39,782 nucleotides of DNA from Pyxidicoccus fallax (lineage in GTDB: Bacteria; Myxococcota; Myxococcia; Myxococcales; Myxococcaceae), in contig NZ_JABBJJ010000084.1 in NCBI RefSeq assembly GCF_012933655.1, positions 1 to 39,782 on the forward strand. Reading direction: 5' to 3'. The position numbers and the translations under genes were made by a program. Under the pieces are notes generated by a model. It was not told where the DNA came from, did not search any database, and saw only the letters and a program-made list of their open reading frames with translations. Below are positions 9,601-18,068 of this stretch, piece by piece. How positions within the stretch are numbered: position 1 is the first letter of the stretch; the number at the start of each line of letters is the position of its first letter.

Positions 9601-11167
9601 CTGGGACAAGGTGGCGGAGGCGAATGCTTCCTACTGTGAGCCCTGCCGGGAGCATGCGTGGCGAAGCGTCCTCGCGTCCTGCGTGCGTGCGTATGAACGG
9701 CGGCCGGCACCCGCCGCGGTGGTCCGCTGCCTCGCGGAACCGCGCCTGCACCCCGCCACGCACCGGGTGGCGATGCACCTGGCCGCGCGCTTTCCCTTTC
9801 CCCGGAGCCTGGGCGCTCCGGCCCCGGCGCCCCGGGGGCTCACCTGGTTCGAGGGCGTGCCCATCGGCTGTCCAGCGGCCGTGCGGGTGCTGCGCAAGCG
9901 GGCCGCGAGGAACCACGCGCTCGCCTCCGACCCGGACCTGCTCGCGGCGCTGCTGAGACAGTCCGGGCCGGACGTGCCCGTCTCTCCCGGCTCGCTTCCG
10001 GAGCCCCGTGTCGCGCCCTTCGCGGCGCTCGCCGACCTGCAGTTGCACCTTCCCGGGCACCTCCTGGGGAGCGTCCTGTCGCGCTGGGACGGAGTGCCGG
10101 CGGAGCCGCGTCCCTCGATGTGGACGCTCTACTTCCACCGGCGGCACGAGACGGCCTGGAAGCGCGCGCTCACCCGGCGTGGCGCGGAGCGGTTGCGGTC
10201 GCGGCAGGGCTGGCTCGCGGTGCTGGGGGACTGGCGGGGCCTTCACGAGGTCTTCGAGCAGCCTGTCGTCAAGGAGGGCGAGGAGATGGGGCCCATCCTG
10301 AGCGGGGGCCTGGAAGTGTGGAGCGACGCGCGACGCGTCGCCGAGCACGTCGTGCGCCAGGTCTCCACCGGGGCGTCGGAGCCCGAGCCACTCCAGAAGC
10401 TCGCGGGGCAGGTGCCCCCGGAGGCGGTGGACCCCGCGCTGATGCGCCGCGCGCTCCACGCGCTCGACGTGGGGACCGCTCCTGGGGCACGCGTGGACGG
10501 GGAGTGGGATGCACTGGATTCGTGCATCGACGTGCTGGCGCAGTCGTCGCTGCCCCTGTCGTGCTGGTTGGCGCTGCTGGAGCAGCTCCTGGACCGGGGG
10601 GCTCCGGACGCGTTGGTGGCACGGGCCACGAAGGCCGCCTTTTCCGAGGGGAACGCGGCCCTGCCGGAGGGCACGGAGGGGCTCCTGGTCCGGCTCGCCG
10701 AGCAGCCTCGGACGCGCCGGGCCGTCGTGGAGGTCCTGTGCCGGCTCGATTCCGACCACTGGTTGAGTTGCCACGTCCGTCTCCAGCACGAGGCGCGGGC
10801 ACGCGGATGGGATGCCGGCGCGCTCCTGGACGAGGTCCTCGCGGGCTGGATGCGCCGCTTTCAAAACCCCGCGGAGTGGCTCAGCCTGTCGGATCTGCTC
10901 CCTCGCTGGTTTCTCGACGCGCTGGAGCGGGAGGCCCTCGCCCAGGGGACCTTCGTGTCCCTGCGGCTCTATGGAGCGCTCACCTCGCTGGGGCAGGCTT
11001 CGAGGTTCCTGGACCGCATGCTCGCCACGCTTCCCAGGGAGGCACTCCGCGAGGAACTGGTCGCCAGCCGTGACGAGAAGGACTTCAGCAAGCTCCGGTG
11101 GGGGTGGCTCGCCGCCGCGCTGGGTCTGACGCCCCAGACGGCCCCGGGACTGGCACATTCCGGTTGA
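6626..11167 (+). CDS. Very large protein of unknown function (1513 aa)
   Basis: 1513 aa, no signal peptide or membrane segment, Leu/Ala/Arg-rich and apparently helical, so probably cytoplasmic. The most distinctive segment is at about residues 675-800. It reads MGIPFNTCLSLARDGEN (Cys699), NALDANKHVLYLRDEAGG, VARKLIAVSRDW and LLGYRLYVSLEPEL. This resembles, in style only, the conserved block of PcfJ-like proteins. The flanks look like irregular helical repeats. There is no clear ribosome-binding site before the ATG at 6626, so the start is uncertain. The gene is divergent from the lysyl oxidase gene and is followed 57 bases later by the amidohydrolase. Every residue after the start fits one uninterrupted frame. 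I do not recognise a function. Confidence 0.85.
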   Translation: MRRPTDEHLSELKRRLLRLSLLDGRLVWCAEGPRLVWFQAVQDPLVLLDEIGQRGRPTVPGLQRAARMARPPHPVDARWLGAAQRDLRALRHPSVLALIDECPRVFRRHGRVDAAWLDARQQELDGLSERFAEGPTEGRASLLALVDALHGPGAASDLEQVERRSRQQDRFRRAEGRRRIAALLARLAPDPRLARPEDCEVPDEVLDGFAREVLQADRVRGRPFERRLRRTVQAMMAWPASPPTPEQDAPPPLPQALADAVRAAGEEVLAARRSTLAPAAHERLERALGVLALMFRPEPEDLFTPAEASLVLRSVDTLREHLAGQRLSPRQVLELLRLERSHGSANLEFLAPLGALVAGGLELSLVSELVRAHYTNGLIALRDDVEAARIWGQWSLRLAPEQKLRGHELAEQASTFRGIARSRKAGLALLGRCLMAWQSRSNPRSLLAALDVTLGLVRSAPEQARTLHADLMGTAPGLGRGLFPEFAAWLGDDTLLDRYCYLRRLAGETPSLPRALLRDFAHATKRQGEREHLASREDLTQAQRRRLSRLEQRPSTQVPPSPEWTLRRLRERVEGALTRAFEVRLDVALDAVLRAGWGICLPALTPEWRDAVRLRLVTDVNGELLGRLLRHAAAHPGQPLARAMPANTAWLKSAAKRMDVDAWLAPRFAEVYLRGRRYVLSVEQDPLQVLRMGIPFNTCLSLARDGENAASTVLNALDANKHVLYLRDEAGGIVARKLIAVSRDWTLLGYRLYVSLEPELRPEIERAFLGFCVELATRTRLPLASSGVPESLHPGFWYDDGTVPFLASEAADPSGNAVAAYCQHLGRPFWPDEEISREAEVWFARQREDVPATLAALGRYLGEEEDLEAAQWLVERLGEAECLQLSKAHPLLGAALLHRAFTPDAERMVAMLGRFPEVTFRHWDVAKALLGLASPSEAAVRALVEVAWRQVARSTRIDDHGIEHGTMDVLPTLLAKLDVATALELCERVAPLWDKVAEANASYCEPCREHAWRSVLASCVRAYERRPAPAAVVRCLAEPRLHPATHRVAMHLAARFPFPRSLGAPAPAPRGLTWFEGVPIGCPAAVRVLRKRAARNHALASDPDLLAALLRQSGPDVPVSPGSLPEPRVAPFAALADLQLHLPGHLLGSVLSRWDGVPAEPRPSMWTLYFHRRHETAWKRALTRRGAERLRSRQGWLAVLGDWRGLHEVFEQPVVKEGEEMGPILSGGLEVWSDARRVAEHVVRQVSTGASEPEPLQKLAGQVPPEAVDPALMRRALHALDVGTAPGARVDGEWDALDSCIDVLAQSSLPLSCWLALLEQLLDRGAPDALVARATKAAFSEGNAALPEGTEGLLVRLAEQPRTRRAVVEVLCRLDSDHWLSCHVRLQHEARARGWDAGALLDEVLAGWMRRFQNPAEWLSLSDLLPRWFLDALEREALAQGTFVSLRLYGALTSLGQASRFLDRMLATLPREALREELVASRDEKDFSKLRWGWLAAALGLTPQTAPGLAHSG

Positions 11168-11224
11168 TGGGAGGGCGTGACTTCCGCATATCCACGCCCG
11201 GACCCCTGACTCCGAGGAACCGAG

Positions 11225-12628
11225 ATGCTCCAACCCCTCCGCCGCCGTGTGTTCCCGCTCCTGCTCGGGAGCCTGTTCCTGGGGGCGCTGGCCTGCCAGT
11301 CCTCGGTGCGGAACGTCCGCGCTGATGGCGCGAGCCCGGTGACGGTGCTCCGGGGCGCGCGCGTCATCGACGGGAGCGGGGGGCCGCCCCTGGAGAACGC
11401 CGTCATCGTCATCGAAGGGACGAACATCCGCGAGGTGGGGCCAGTGGACCGGGTGGTGGTGCCCGCCTCGGCCCGCGTCATCGAGCTGGAGGGGAAGACG
11501 GTGCTGCCCGGCCTCATCTCCAACCACTCGCACCTGGGGATGACCGACGGGACGAGCGCCGGTGGGCAGCACTACCAGCGCGACAACATCGCGCGGCAGC
11601 TCCGGCAGTTCGAGGCCTACGGCGTCACCACCGTGACGTCGCTCGGCTTCAACATGCCACTGCTCTACGAACTCCAGCAGGAGGTGGAGCAGGGCACGTT
11701 GCCGGGGGCCTCCATCCTCGGCGCCGACGGCAGCATCGGGCATCCCAGCGGCGCCCCGCCGGTGAAGGCCGTCGGAGGTCAGCTCCAACGCCCCGGGAGC
11801 GTGGAGGAGGCGCGCGCGGCCGTGCGTGAGGTGGCGTCCCGCCGTCCGAAGGGGCTCTTGAAAATCTGGGTGGACGACTTCAACGGAACGCTCCCGGGCA
11901 AGATGCCGCCGGAGATGTACACGGCCATCATCGACGAGGCGCACCGGCATGGCGTCCGCGTCGCCGCGCACGTGCACTACCTGGAGGACGCGCGGCGACT
12001 GGTGGCCGCGGGCGTGGACATCCTCGCCCACGGCGTCCGGGACCAGGAGGTCGACGAGTCCTTCGTGCGCGCGATGAAGACGCACGGCACCTGGTACATC
12101 CCGACGCTCGGTCTCAACGAGACGTTCTACATCTTCGCCGAGCGGCCGGAGTGGATGGCCGAGCCCTTCTTCCGGCACGCCGTGCAGCCCGCGCTCGCCC
12201 AGCAGCTGGATGACCCGGCCTGGCGCGCCAGCGTGCTCCAGGATGGGAAGACGGCGCCGGTCAACAAGCGCGCGCTGGAGTTCAACCTGAAGAACGTCAA
12301 GGCGCTGCACGACGCGGGCGTGAGGATTGGCTTCGGCACGGACTCCGGCGCGACGCCGCTGCGCATCCCCGGCTTCGCCGAGCACCGCGAATTGAAGCTG
12401 CTCACCCAGGCGGGCCTGACGCCCTTGCAGGCCCTCCACCTCGCCACTGGAAGCGCGGCGGAGCTGCTCGGGCTCCAGGACCGTGGCCTCATCGCGCCCG
12501 GGCGGCGCGCGGACCTGCTCGTCGTCCAGGGCGACCCCTCGAAGGACATCGCCGACCTGGAGCGCATCGAGGCGGTGTGGCACCGCGGCCGGCAGGTGTC
12601 GGGCGCGCCGACCGACTTCACCCCGTAG
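11225..12628 (+). CDS. Lipoprotein amidohydrolase (imidazolonepropionase/prolidase-like)
   Basis: 467 aa. The signal peptide ends in a lipobox LGALAC (Cys24). The rest is an amidohydrolase-superfamily TIM barrel with its small beta domain. Metal-site residues are visible in order: HxH at 101/103 in NHSHLG, Lys213 in LLKIWVDD (candidate carbamylated lysine), His249 in VAAHVHYL, His269 in ILAHGV and Asp373 in GTDSGA. The tail LIAPGRRADLLVVQGDPSKD is typical of the family. It hydrolyses an amide or cyclic amide bond outside the cytoplasm; the substrate cannot be named. The start is supported by GAGGAACCGAG before the ATG. It converges on the amine oxidase gene with only 15 bases between stop codons. 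Confidence 0.93.
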   Translation: MLQPLRRRVFPLLLGSLFLGALACQSSVRNVRADGASPVTVLRGARVIDGSGGPPLENAVIVIEGTNIREVGPVDRVVVPASARVIELEGKTVLPGLISNHSHLGMTDGTSAGGQHYQRDNIARQLRQFEAYGVTTVTSLGFNMPLLYELQQEVEQGTLPGASILGADGSIGHPSGAPPVKAVGGQLQRPGSVEEARAAVREVASRRPKGLLKIWVDDFNGTLPGKMPPEMYTAIIDEAHRHGVRVAAHVHYLEDARRLVAAGVDILAHGVRDQEVDESFVRAMKTHGTWYIPTLGLNETFYIFAERPEWMAEPFFRHAVQPALAQQLDDPAWRASVLQDGKTAPVNKRALEFNLKNVKALHDAGVRIGFGTDSGATPLRIPGFAEHRELKLLTQAGLTPLQALHLATGSAAELLGLQDRGLIAPGRRADLLVVQGDPSKDIADLERIEAVWHRGRQVSGAPTDFTP

Positions 12629-12643
12629 CGCCGCGTCCGGGCG

Positions 12644-14074
12644 TCAGGCGCCGGTGATTTCCCGCACCACGCGCTTGCCGGACTCGATGGCCCCCTGCAT
12701 CCAGCCGGTCCACAGCGACGTGTGCTCGCCGGCGAAGTGGACGCGGCCCTCGGGGCGGGGGAGCACCGGGAGCATCCACCCCTGACCCGGCTGGAAGTTG
12801 GGCCAGGCGCCCCGCACCCACGGGTCCTCGGACCAGGCCATTCCCTGGAAGGCGAGCACCTCGGAGCGGATGGTGGGGAAGAATCGCTCCACGTGGCGGA
12901 GCACGTACTCGGGGCGCTCGGTGGCGGGCACGGCCGCGAACGCGCGGGCGTTCTGGTCGTCCATGTACGCCATCATCATGCCCTGCGGTCCATCCAGGAC
13001 GCTGCTCAAGTCCCAGAGGCGCTCGACGGGCGTGTCTGTCTTCACGAGCTTCAGCCCGCCAAGGCCTTCCGCGCTCCAGAAGCGGGTGCGCGTCTGCATC
13101 CACATGCGCGAGGAGGGCGCCATGACCAGCTCACGCAACAGGCGCATCTTCTCCTCGGAGAAGGCGGGGCGCAGCTCCACCTCGCGCAGCAGGGAAGGGG
13201 GAATGGCACACACCAGGTGCGCCGCCTGGAGCGACTCCGTCCTGCCGCCGTGCTGGTACCAGACGCGCACGTTCCGCGAGTCCTGCTCGATGCGCACCAC
13301 GGCGTGCTCCAGCCGCACGCGCTCTCCGAGCCGCCGGGCCAGGGCGCGGGGGAGCTGGTCATTTCCACCGCGGATGTGGAAGGTGCGTTGCCATTCACGG
13401 TCCGCCGCCTCGTAGGCCATCCACGCGAGGGTGCCCGTCACGGGAGGCTCCGTGCCGTTCTCCGCCATGTAGAGCCGCAGCCAGTCCTCGCTCGCGCCCT
13501 GCTCGTGGAGGTACCGGGCGAAGGTGAGTGCGTCGTACCGGGCGAGCGCGGCGGGCGTGGGGAAGGTGCCGCGGCGCGGGTCTCCGAACTCCTCGAAGTG
13601 GGCGGCGATGTACTCGGCCGCCATGCCCAGCCCGCGCTCCTGCTCGCGCGGGGTGAGCTCCAGCGGCCAGGGCTGGCCGTCGCGGTGCGTGAAGCGCTGG
13701 CCCTTGAGGTAGTAGAGCGGCTCGCCCTGGGTGAACTCGACCAGCGGCAGTCCGAACTCCTTCACGTAGCCCAGCGTGTGCTGGTGCACGTCGGGGATGC
13801 GCACGGCGCCCAGCTCCGCGTATTGGCCGGAGGTGAAGCCCCGGCGGTGCGTCCGCACGCGCCCGCCCACCTGGGCCTGGGCCTCCAGCACCGTGACGTC
13901 GTAGCCGAGCTTCACCAGCTCGTACGCCGCCGTGAGGCCCGCCAGGCCCGCTCCCGCCACGATGACCCGGCGGTCTCCGCCGCCCCGTCCATGGACGCAC
14001 GCCGGCAGGCCCAGCCCCGCGCCCGCGACTCCGAGCCACTGCAGGAATGCACGGCGGTTCAGCTTCAAGGTCAT
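12644..14074 (-). CDS. Tat-exported flavin amine oxidase (L-amino acid oxidase-like)
   Basis: 476 aa. The N-terminus has a twin-arginine signal (NRRAFLQWLGVAGAG) followed by LPAC, so it is exported folded and possibly lipidated. Residues from about 36 carry the FAD-binding Rossmann motif VIVAGAGLAGLTAAYE, ending in VLEAQAQVGGR, the hallmark of the flavin monoamine oxidase family. The C-terminus has the second FAD contact region (GRVHFAGEHTSLWTGWMQGA, then IESGKR). It oxidises an amine or L-amino acid to an imine with release of H2O2. Myxobacterial homologues could supply peroxide or ammonia during predation, but that is inference. The ribosome-binding site is weak (GGGGGCACC). Confidence 0.93.
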   Translation of the reverse strand: MTLKLNRRAFLQWLGVAGAGLGLPACVHGRGGGDRRVIVAGAGLAGLTAAYELVKLGYDVTVLEAQAQVGGRVRTHRRGFTSGQYAELGAVRIPDVHQHTLGYVKEFGLPLVEFTQGEPLYYLKGQRFTHRDGQPWPLELTPREQERGLGMAAEYIAAHFEEFGDPRRGTFPTPAALARYDALTFARYLHEQGASEDWLRLYMAENGTEPPVTGTLAWMAYEAADREWQRTFHIRGGNDQLPRALARRLGERVRLEHAVVRIEQDSRNVRVWYQHGGRTESLQAAHLVCAIPPSLLREVELRPAFSEEKMRLLRELVMAPSSRMWMQTRTRFWSAEGLGGLKLVKTDTPVERLWDLSSVLDGPQGMMMAYMDDQNARAFAAVPATERPEYVLRHVERFFPTIRSEVLAFQGMAWSEDPWVRGAWPNFQPGQGWMLPVLPRPEGRVHFAGEHTSLWTGWMQGAIESGKRVVREITGA

Positions 14075-14149
14075 GGTGCCCCCGGTGTCGTTGCCGGGGG
14101 CACTGTAACGAAGGGAGGCCGCGGCGGGGTGCGCGGCTTCCCCGGGATG

Positions 14150-14337
14150 TCAGCGCGTCACCGCCGCGAGCACCATGTCCGACAGTCGGCTGAGGCGCTC
14201 GATGTGGTGGCTGTCCTCCATGAGACCGGTGGACAGGAAGGAGAACGTCAGCTCGCGCTCCGGGTCGATCCAGAAGCAGGTCGAGCCCGCGCCCCAGCCG
14301 CCGAAGGTGTTCGGGCTGGCGAGGTTGCCTGGGTTGA
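14150..14337 (-). pseudogene. 3' remnant of a beta-lactamase-family serine hydrolase
   Basis: The minus-strand frame ending at 14150 reads FGGWGAGSTCFWIDPERELT followed by FSFLST. This is the C-terminal KTG-like block (here GGWGAGS) and last strands of class C/esterase-type serine hydrolases, then a final helix. Only about 60 residues remain. The catalytic SxxK and YxN segments are absent, and an in-frame TGA lies about 13 codons upstream of the match. The similarity stops at an AT-rich palindrome (14334-14349). I infer a gene truncated by deletion or rearrangement. Confidence 0.72.
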
Positions 14338-14349
14338 ATTGCAATTCAA
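14334..14349. repeat. Perfect 16-bp AT-rich palindrome at the remnant's breakpoint
   Basis: TTGAATTGCAATTCAA is its own reverse complement. It sits exactly where the serine-hydrolase similarity ends and stands out in GC-rich surroundings. It could be a regulator site or mark the rearrangement junction. Confidence 0.6.
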
Positions 14350-14623
14350 GAGGCTCGCGTATCGGGGATGGCGCCTGTCACGGGCCAACACCAGACATCC
14401 ACCCGGAGAAGCCCCATGTGGGCTCCGCGCGTGCCGTGCCTTCTCGACACACCGCGACGCTGAGCGGGTGCGGCCATGGCTCGCGCTGGCGCCGGGCCGT
14501 CCGCTGGCAGGGCGGGCGGGGAGGCAAGCCCGTGCGCTCCACCCTGGAGTAGGGGAAGTCCTGACGGCGGGTGACGTTCGCGTACCTACCTTGGAGTGCA
14601 ACTTCGCATGCGGGGGAGCTTGG
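14350..14623. other. Gene-free stretch upstream of the histidine kinase
   Basis: About 270 bases without a credible gene. It should contain the promoter of the kinase gene, but I cannot pick confident -35 and -10 elements. No repeat or stem-loop of note was seen. Confidence 0.5.
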
Positions 14624-16348
14624 ATGTCCGCCGAAAACGAGCGGAAGGACGAACCCGAGTCCAGGGTCGCGCTGAGCGAGAGCGAGGTGCGCTTCCGGCT
14701 GCTCATCGACAGCCTTCAGGACTATTCCGTCTTCGCGCTGTCGGTGGATGGACGGGTGAGCAACTGGAATCTCGGCGCCCAGCGCCTCAAGGGGTACTCG
14801 ACGGAGGAGGCCATCGGCCTGCACATCTCCATCTTCTTTCCCGAGCAGGAGAATGCGGAGCGGGTACCGGAGCGCATCCTCCGGAGGGCCGAGGCCGACG
14901 GGCGCGCCGAGTACGAGGGGTGGCTCGTCCGCAAGGACCGCTCACAGTTCTGGGGCACCGTGATTCTGAACCCCATGCGCGACCAGGAAGGGCGGCTGCG
15001 AGGCTTCTCCAACGTGGCGCGCGACCTGACGGAGCGCAAGAAGATCGAGAAGGCACAGGCCTTCCTCGCCGAGGCGGGCGAGGTGCTCACGGGCTCCCTC
15101 GAGTACGAGCGGACGCTACAGGAGGTCGCCCGCCTGGCCGTCCACAGCATGGCGGATTGGTGCACCGTGGCCATCCGGGGCTCCCAGGGGCTGGCGGTGG
15201 TGTCCGCGGCGCATGCGAACCGCGCCCGGGAGACGTGGACGCGGGAGCTCTTGCGCGTGTTGCCCCTGGAGGAAACGAAGCTGGCGCGGGGCATCGGTTA
15301 CGTGGTGCGCACGGGAATGTCGGACCTCTGCCCGGACACGATGGAGGCGTCGTGGGTGCGGGCCGCGCTCGGCGTGGACACGCCGGAGCGGCTCATGGAG
15401 CTGGGGGCGCGCTCGTACATGTGCGTGCCGCTCAAGGCCCGCGGGGACACCTTCGGCGCCATCACCTTCGTGTCGGCGACGCCGGGAAGGACGTACGGGT
15501 CGGCGGAATTGACGCTCGCGGAGGAGCTGGTGCGCAGGGCGGGCCTCGCGGTGGACAACGCCCGGCTGTTCCGCAAGGCCCAGGAGGCGCTCAAGGCGCG
15601 CGACGAGTTCCTCTCCATGGCGTCGCACGACCTTCGCTCCCCGCTGACCTCGCTGCGCCTGCAATTGCAGGCGGTGCGAAAGGACATGCAGAAGGGCGAT
15701 GGCGGGACGCGCTCCCCGGAGAAGCTGTCCTCCCGGGTGGAGGCCATGGTGCGGCAGACGGACCGGATGCTCCACATGATGGACGCGTTGCTGGACATCA
15801 GCCAGATGACGGCGGGCCGGCTGGAGCTCAAGCGCCAGAAGCTGGACCTCGTCGAGCTGGTGCGCGACTCGGTGAGCACGCTGGACGAGGAGCTGCGTCA
15901 GGCCGGAGTGGAGCTGCGGCTCCATGCCGAGGGGCCCGTGGAAGGCGCGTGGGACCGGCTGCGGCTGGAGCAGGTCGTCGACAACCTGCTCTCCAACGCC
16001 GTGAAGTACGGCAAGGGGCAGCCGGTGGACCTCACGGTGTCCACGGAAGGCAAGGTCGCGACGCTGGTGGTGAGGGACCGGGGCGTGGGCATCGCCCCCG
16101 AGGACCAGGGGCGTCTCTTCGACCGCTTCGAGCGCGTGAGGCTCGACCGCGAAGTCACGGGCTACGGCGTGGGGCTGTGGATCGTCCGGCGTGTGGTGGA
16201 GGCGCACGGCGGCAGCGTCAACGTCGAGAGCCGACTCGGTGAAGGCTCGACCTTCATCGTCCAGCTCCCACTGACGGAGCTGGCGCGGACACAGCCCGGG
16301 CGCCCCCAGGAGACGGAACCCGAGGCGCGCCCGCCCGCCTTTCACTGA
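14624..16348 (+). CDS. PAS-GAF sensor histidine kinase
   Basis: 574 aa, soluble. Residues about 20-140 form a PAS domain with its PAC tail (FRLLIDSLQDYSVFALSVDG ... FSNVARDLTERKK). About 150-305 is a GAF domain. HisKA begins about 325 with the H-box SMASHDLRSPLTSLRLQL (phospho-accepting His335). The HATPase_c domain follows with the N box (VVDNLLSNAVKYG), G1 (DRGVGIAPED), F (LFDRFERV) and G2 (GYGVGLWIV). The frame is open far upstream, but the start at 14624 is preceded by GGGGGAG at a good distance, and the sequence becomes protein-like there. No response regulator gene is adjacent, so it is an orphan kinase, which is common in myxobacteria. The signal sensed by PAS/GAF is unknown. Confidence 0.94.
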   Translation: MSAENERKDEPESRVALSESEVRFRLLIDSLQDYSVFALSVDGRVSNWNLGAQRLKGYSTEEAIGLHISIFFPEQENAERVPERILRRAEADGRAEYEGWLVRKDRSQFWGTVILNPMRDQEGRLRGFSNVARDLTERKKIEKAQAFLAEAGEVLTGSLEYERTLQEVARLAVHSMADWCTVAIRGSQGLAVVSAAHANRARETWTRELLRVLPLEETKLARGIGYVVRTGMSDLCPDTMEASWVRAALGVDTPERLMELGARSYMCVPLKARGDTFGAITFVSATPGRTYGSAELTLAEELVRRAGLAVDNARLFRKAQEALKARDEFLSMASHDLRSPLTSLRLQLQAVRKDMQKGDGGTRSPEKLSSRVEAMVRQTDRMLHMMDALLDISQMTAGRLELKRQKLDLVELVRDSVSTLDEELRQAGVELRLHAEGPVEGAWDRLRLEQVVDNLLSNAVKYGKGQPVDLTVSTEGKVATLVVRDRGVGIAPEDQGRLFDRFERVRLDREVTGYGVGLWIVRRVVEAHGGSVNVESRLGEGSTFIVQLPLTELARTQPGRPQETEPEARPPAFH

Positions 16349-16372
16349 ACCCGCGAGCGTGTCACCCCGCGC

Positions 16373-16978
16373 TCAAACGAACGCTACATAGGCCGCGACG
16401 AGGAGCATGCAGGTGCCGAACGTCCAGCCCTGGATGCGCATGGCGCGCTCGCTCCGGAAGCGTCCCAGGATGAGCTTGCCGCCGTAGAGCCATGGGAAGT
16501 GGCACACCACGCAGACGACGAGGAAGGCCGCGGTGAGCAGCGCCGTCTGGGGAAGCATCGCGCGGGCCGGGTCGAGGAACTGGGAGAACATCACGACAAT
16601 CATCGAATGGATTTTCGGGTTGAGCGCCACCACGAGGAGGCCGTCTCCGAAGCCCAGCCGCGCAGGTTCCTCTCGCGCTCCACCCGGCGTGGCGGATGAG
16701 CGGAAGAAGCCCCACGCGAGGTAGAGCAGGTATGCCACGCTTCCCCAGCGCAGCACCTGGTGCAGCTCGGGGCGGTCGTGCAGCACGCGTCCGAGCCCGA
16801 GCCCGTAGACGAGGCAGAGCGCGACATTGGCCCCCTCGAAGCCCAGCCAGAAGGGGAGCGAGCCCCGGATGCCGAAGCGCCCACCCGCGGTGGCGAGCAC
16901 CGTGTTGCCGGGCCCGGGGCTGAACACCATGGGCACCGTGTAGCCGACGAACAACAACCACACCTCGGCGGAAATCAT
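16373..16978 (-). CDS. LysE/RhtB family amino acid exporter
   Basis: 201 aa, the normal family length, with about six hydrophobic segments. The signature SPGPGNTVLATAGGRFGIRG lies after the first helix, and ALNPKIHSMIVVMFSQF marks the second conserved loop. These inner-membrane proteins export amino acids or derivatives. The frame extends upstream to 17116, but that part is polar and unlike the family. The ATG at 16978 begins directly with the first helix (MISAEVWLLFVGYTVPMVF) and has GGGAG upstream. The gene is divergent from a GcvA-like LysR gene 122 bases away, its likely regulator. Confidence 0.92.
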   Translation of the reverse strand: MISAEVWLLFVGYTVPMVFSPGPGNTVLATAGGRFGIRGSLPFWLGFEGANVALCLVYGLGLGRVLHDRPELHQVLRWGSVAYLLYLAWGFFRSSATPGGAREEPARLGFGDGLLVVALNPKIHSMIVVMFSQFLDPARAMLPQTALLTAAFLVVCVVCHFPWLYGGKLILGRFRSERAMRIQGWTFGTCMLLVAAYVAFV

Positions 16979-17100
16979 GACCGTGCTCCCTCGCGCACCG
17001 GCGCGTCCGTCGCGCCCCGTGCCGGAGAGGACAAACACCCGTTCGGGACGGGAGCCCAGCGAGCTATCCTCGCGCGCTCGATAAAGGAGGTTCATCGAGC

Positions 17101-17994
17101 ATGCGCCGCATTCCACCGCTCGGCGCGCTGCGCGCCTTCGAGGCCGGAGCCAGACACCTGAGCTTCACGCGCGCCGCCGCCGAGCTGCATGTGACGCAGG
17201 CGGCAATCAGTCATCAGGTGCGTCAGCTCGAGGACTGGCTCGGTGTCGCGCTGTTCGAGCGGCGCGGCCACGCGCTGACGCTCACCGCGAAGGGCGCGGC
17301 GTACCTGCGCGAGCTGACGCCCGCGTTCGACCGCCTCTCCGAGGCCACCACGCGCCTGTACGAGGCCGAGCAGGGGCCGCTGCGCCTCACCGTGCTGCCC
17401 TCGTTCGCCGCATGCTGGCTGGTGCCCCGGCTGGAGCACTTCCGCCAGCGCCACCCGGACATCGAGCTCCAGCTGAGCAGCTCGGCCGAGCTCTGGGACT
17501 TCCTCGATGACCGCTTCGACGTGGGCATCCGCTCCGGGCTGGGGCGGTGGACGGGGCTCAAGGCGGAGCGCATCGCCTCCGAGGCGCTCAGCCCCGTGTG
17601 CACCCCGGCGCTCGCGAAGCGCCTCCGCTCGCCCGAGGACCTGCGCAAGGTGCGGCTCCTCCACGACACGCCGAAGGACGGGTGGAGACGCTGGCTGGAG
17701 GCCGCGGGCGTCGAGGGCGTGGACGCGGACGCGGGCCCCGCTTTCAACGACGCCGGGCTGGTGCTCCAGGCGGCCGTGAGGGGGCAGGGCGTGGCCCTCG
17801 GGAGGCTGGTGCTCGCCTCGGACGACCTGAAGGCCGGGCGCCTCGTGCGGCCCTTCGCGCACGTCCTCCCCAACGACTTCGGCTACTGGCTCGTCCACCC
17901 CCGGCCCTTGTCGGGCCGGAGGGACGTGGCCGCCTTCAAGGCGTGGCTGCTCTCCGAGACGGAGGCCCACCGCGCCGAAATTTTCCAGGTCTAA
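17101..17994 (+). CDS. LysR family regulator, GcvA-like
   Basis: 297 aa. The N-terminal winged helix-turn-helix opens with RRIPPLGALRAFEAGARHLS and continues FTRAAAELHVTQAAISHQVR, the typical GcvA/AmpR-like start. The effector domain covers about 90-290 (LRLTVLPSFAACWLVPRL; DVGIRSGLG). A very strong ribosome-binding site AAAGGAGG precedes the ATG. It is divergent from the LysE-type exporter, a common arrangement in which LysR senses the exported amino acid. GcvA itself controls glycine cleavage genes, but none are here, so that name is not transferred. Confidence 0.93.
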   Translation: MRRIPPLGALRAFEAGARHLSFTRAAAELHVTQAAISHQVRQLEDWLGVALFERRGHALTLTAKGAAYLRELTPAFDRLSEATTRLYEAEQGPLRLTVLPSFAACWLVPRLEHFRQRHPDIELQLSSSAELWDFLDDRFDVGIRSGLGRWTGLKAERIASEALSPVCTPALAKRLRSPEDLRKVRLLHDTPKDGWRRWLEAAGVEGVDADAGPAFNDAGLVLQAAVRGQGVALGRLVLASDDLKAGRLVRPFAHVLPNDFGYWLVHPRPLSGRRDVAAFKAWLLSETEAHRAEIFQV

Positions 17995-18003
17995 TATTGA
18001 ATA

Positions 18004-18018
18004 TGAGAATCGTTCTCA
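18004..18018. promoter_or_regulatory. Candidate Fur box
   Basis: TGAGAATCGTTCTCA fits a 7-1-7 Fur-type site (TGAGAAT-N-ATTCTCA) with one departure. It lies in an AT-rich patch 51 bases upstream of the HmuY-like gene. Iron/heme control of that operon is therefore likely, though unproved. Confidence 0.7.
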
Positions 18019-18068
18019 AGTAGCTTGCCGCCCGGCTTCGAGGTGCAATCGAGAGGAAGGGCCAACGC

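Noticed and set aside
6431-12583. 2050-codon open frame on the minus strand
   Set aside because: It lies antisense to the 1513-aa gene and the amidohydrolase. Long antisense frames are expected at this GC content, and the translation is His/Arg/Pro/Gly-rich without motifs.
12722-14623. Upstream extension of the histidine kinase frame
   Set aside because: It runs antisense through the amine oxidase; protein-like sequence and a ribosome-binding site begin at 14624.
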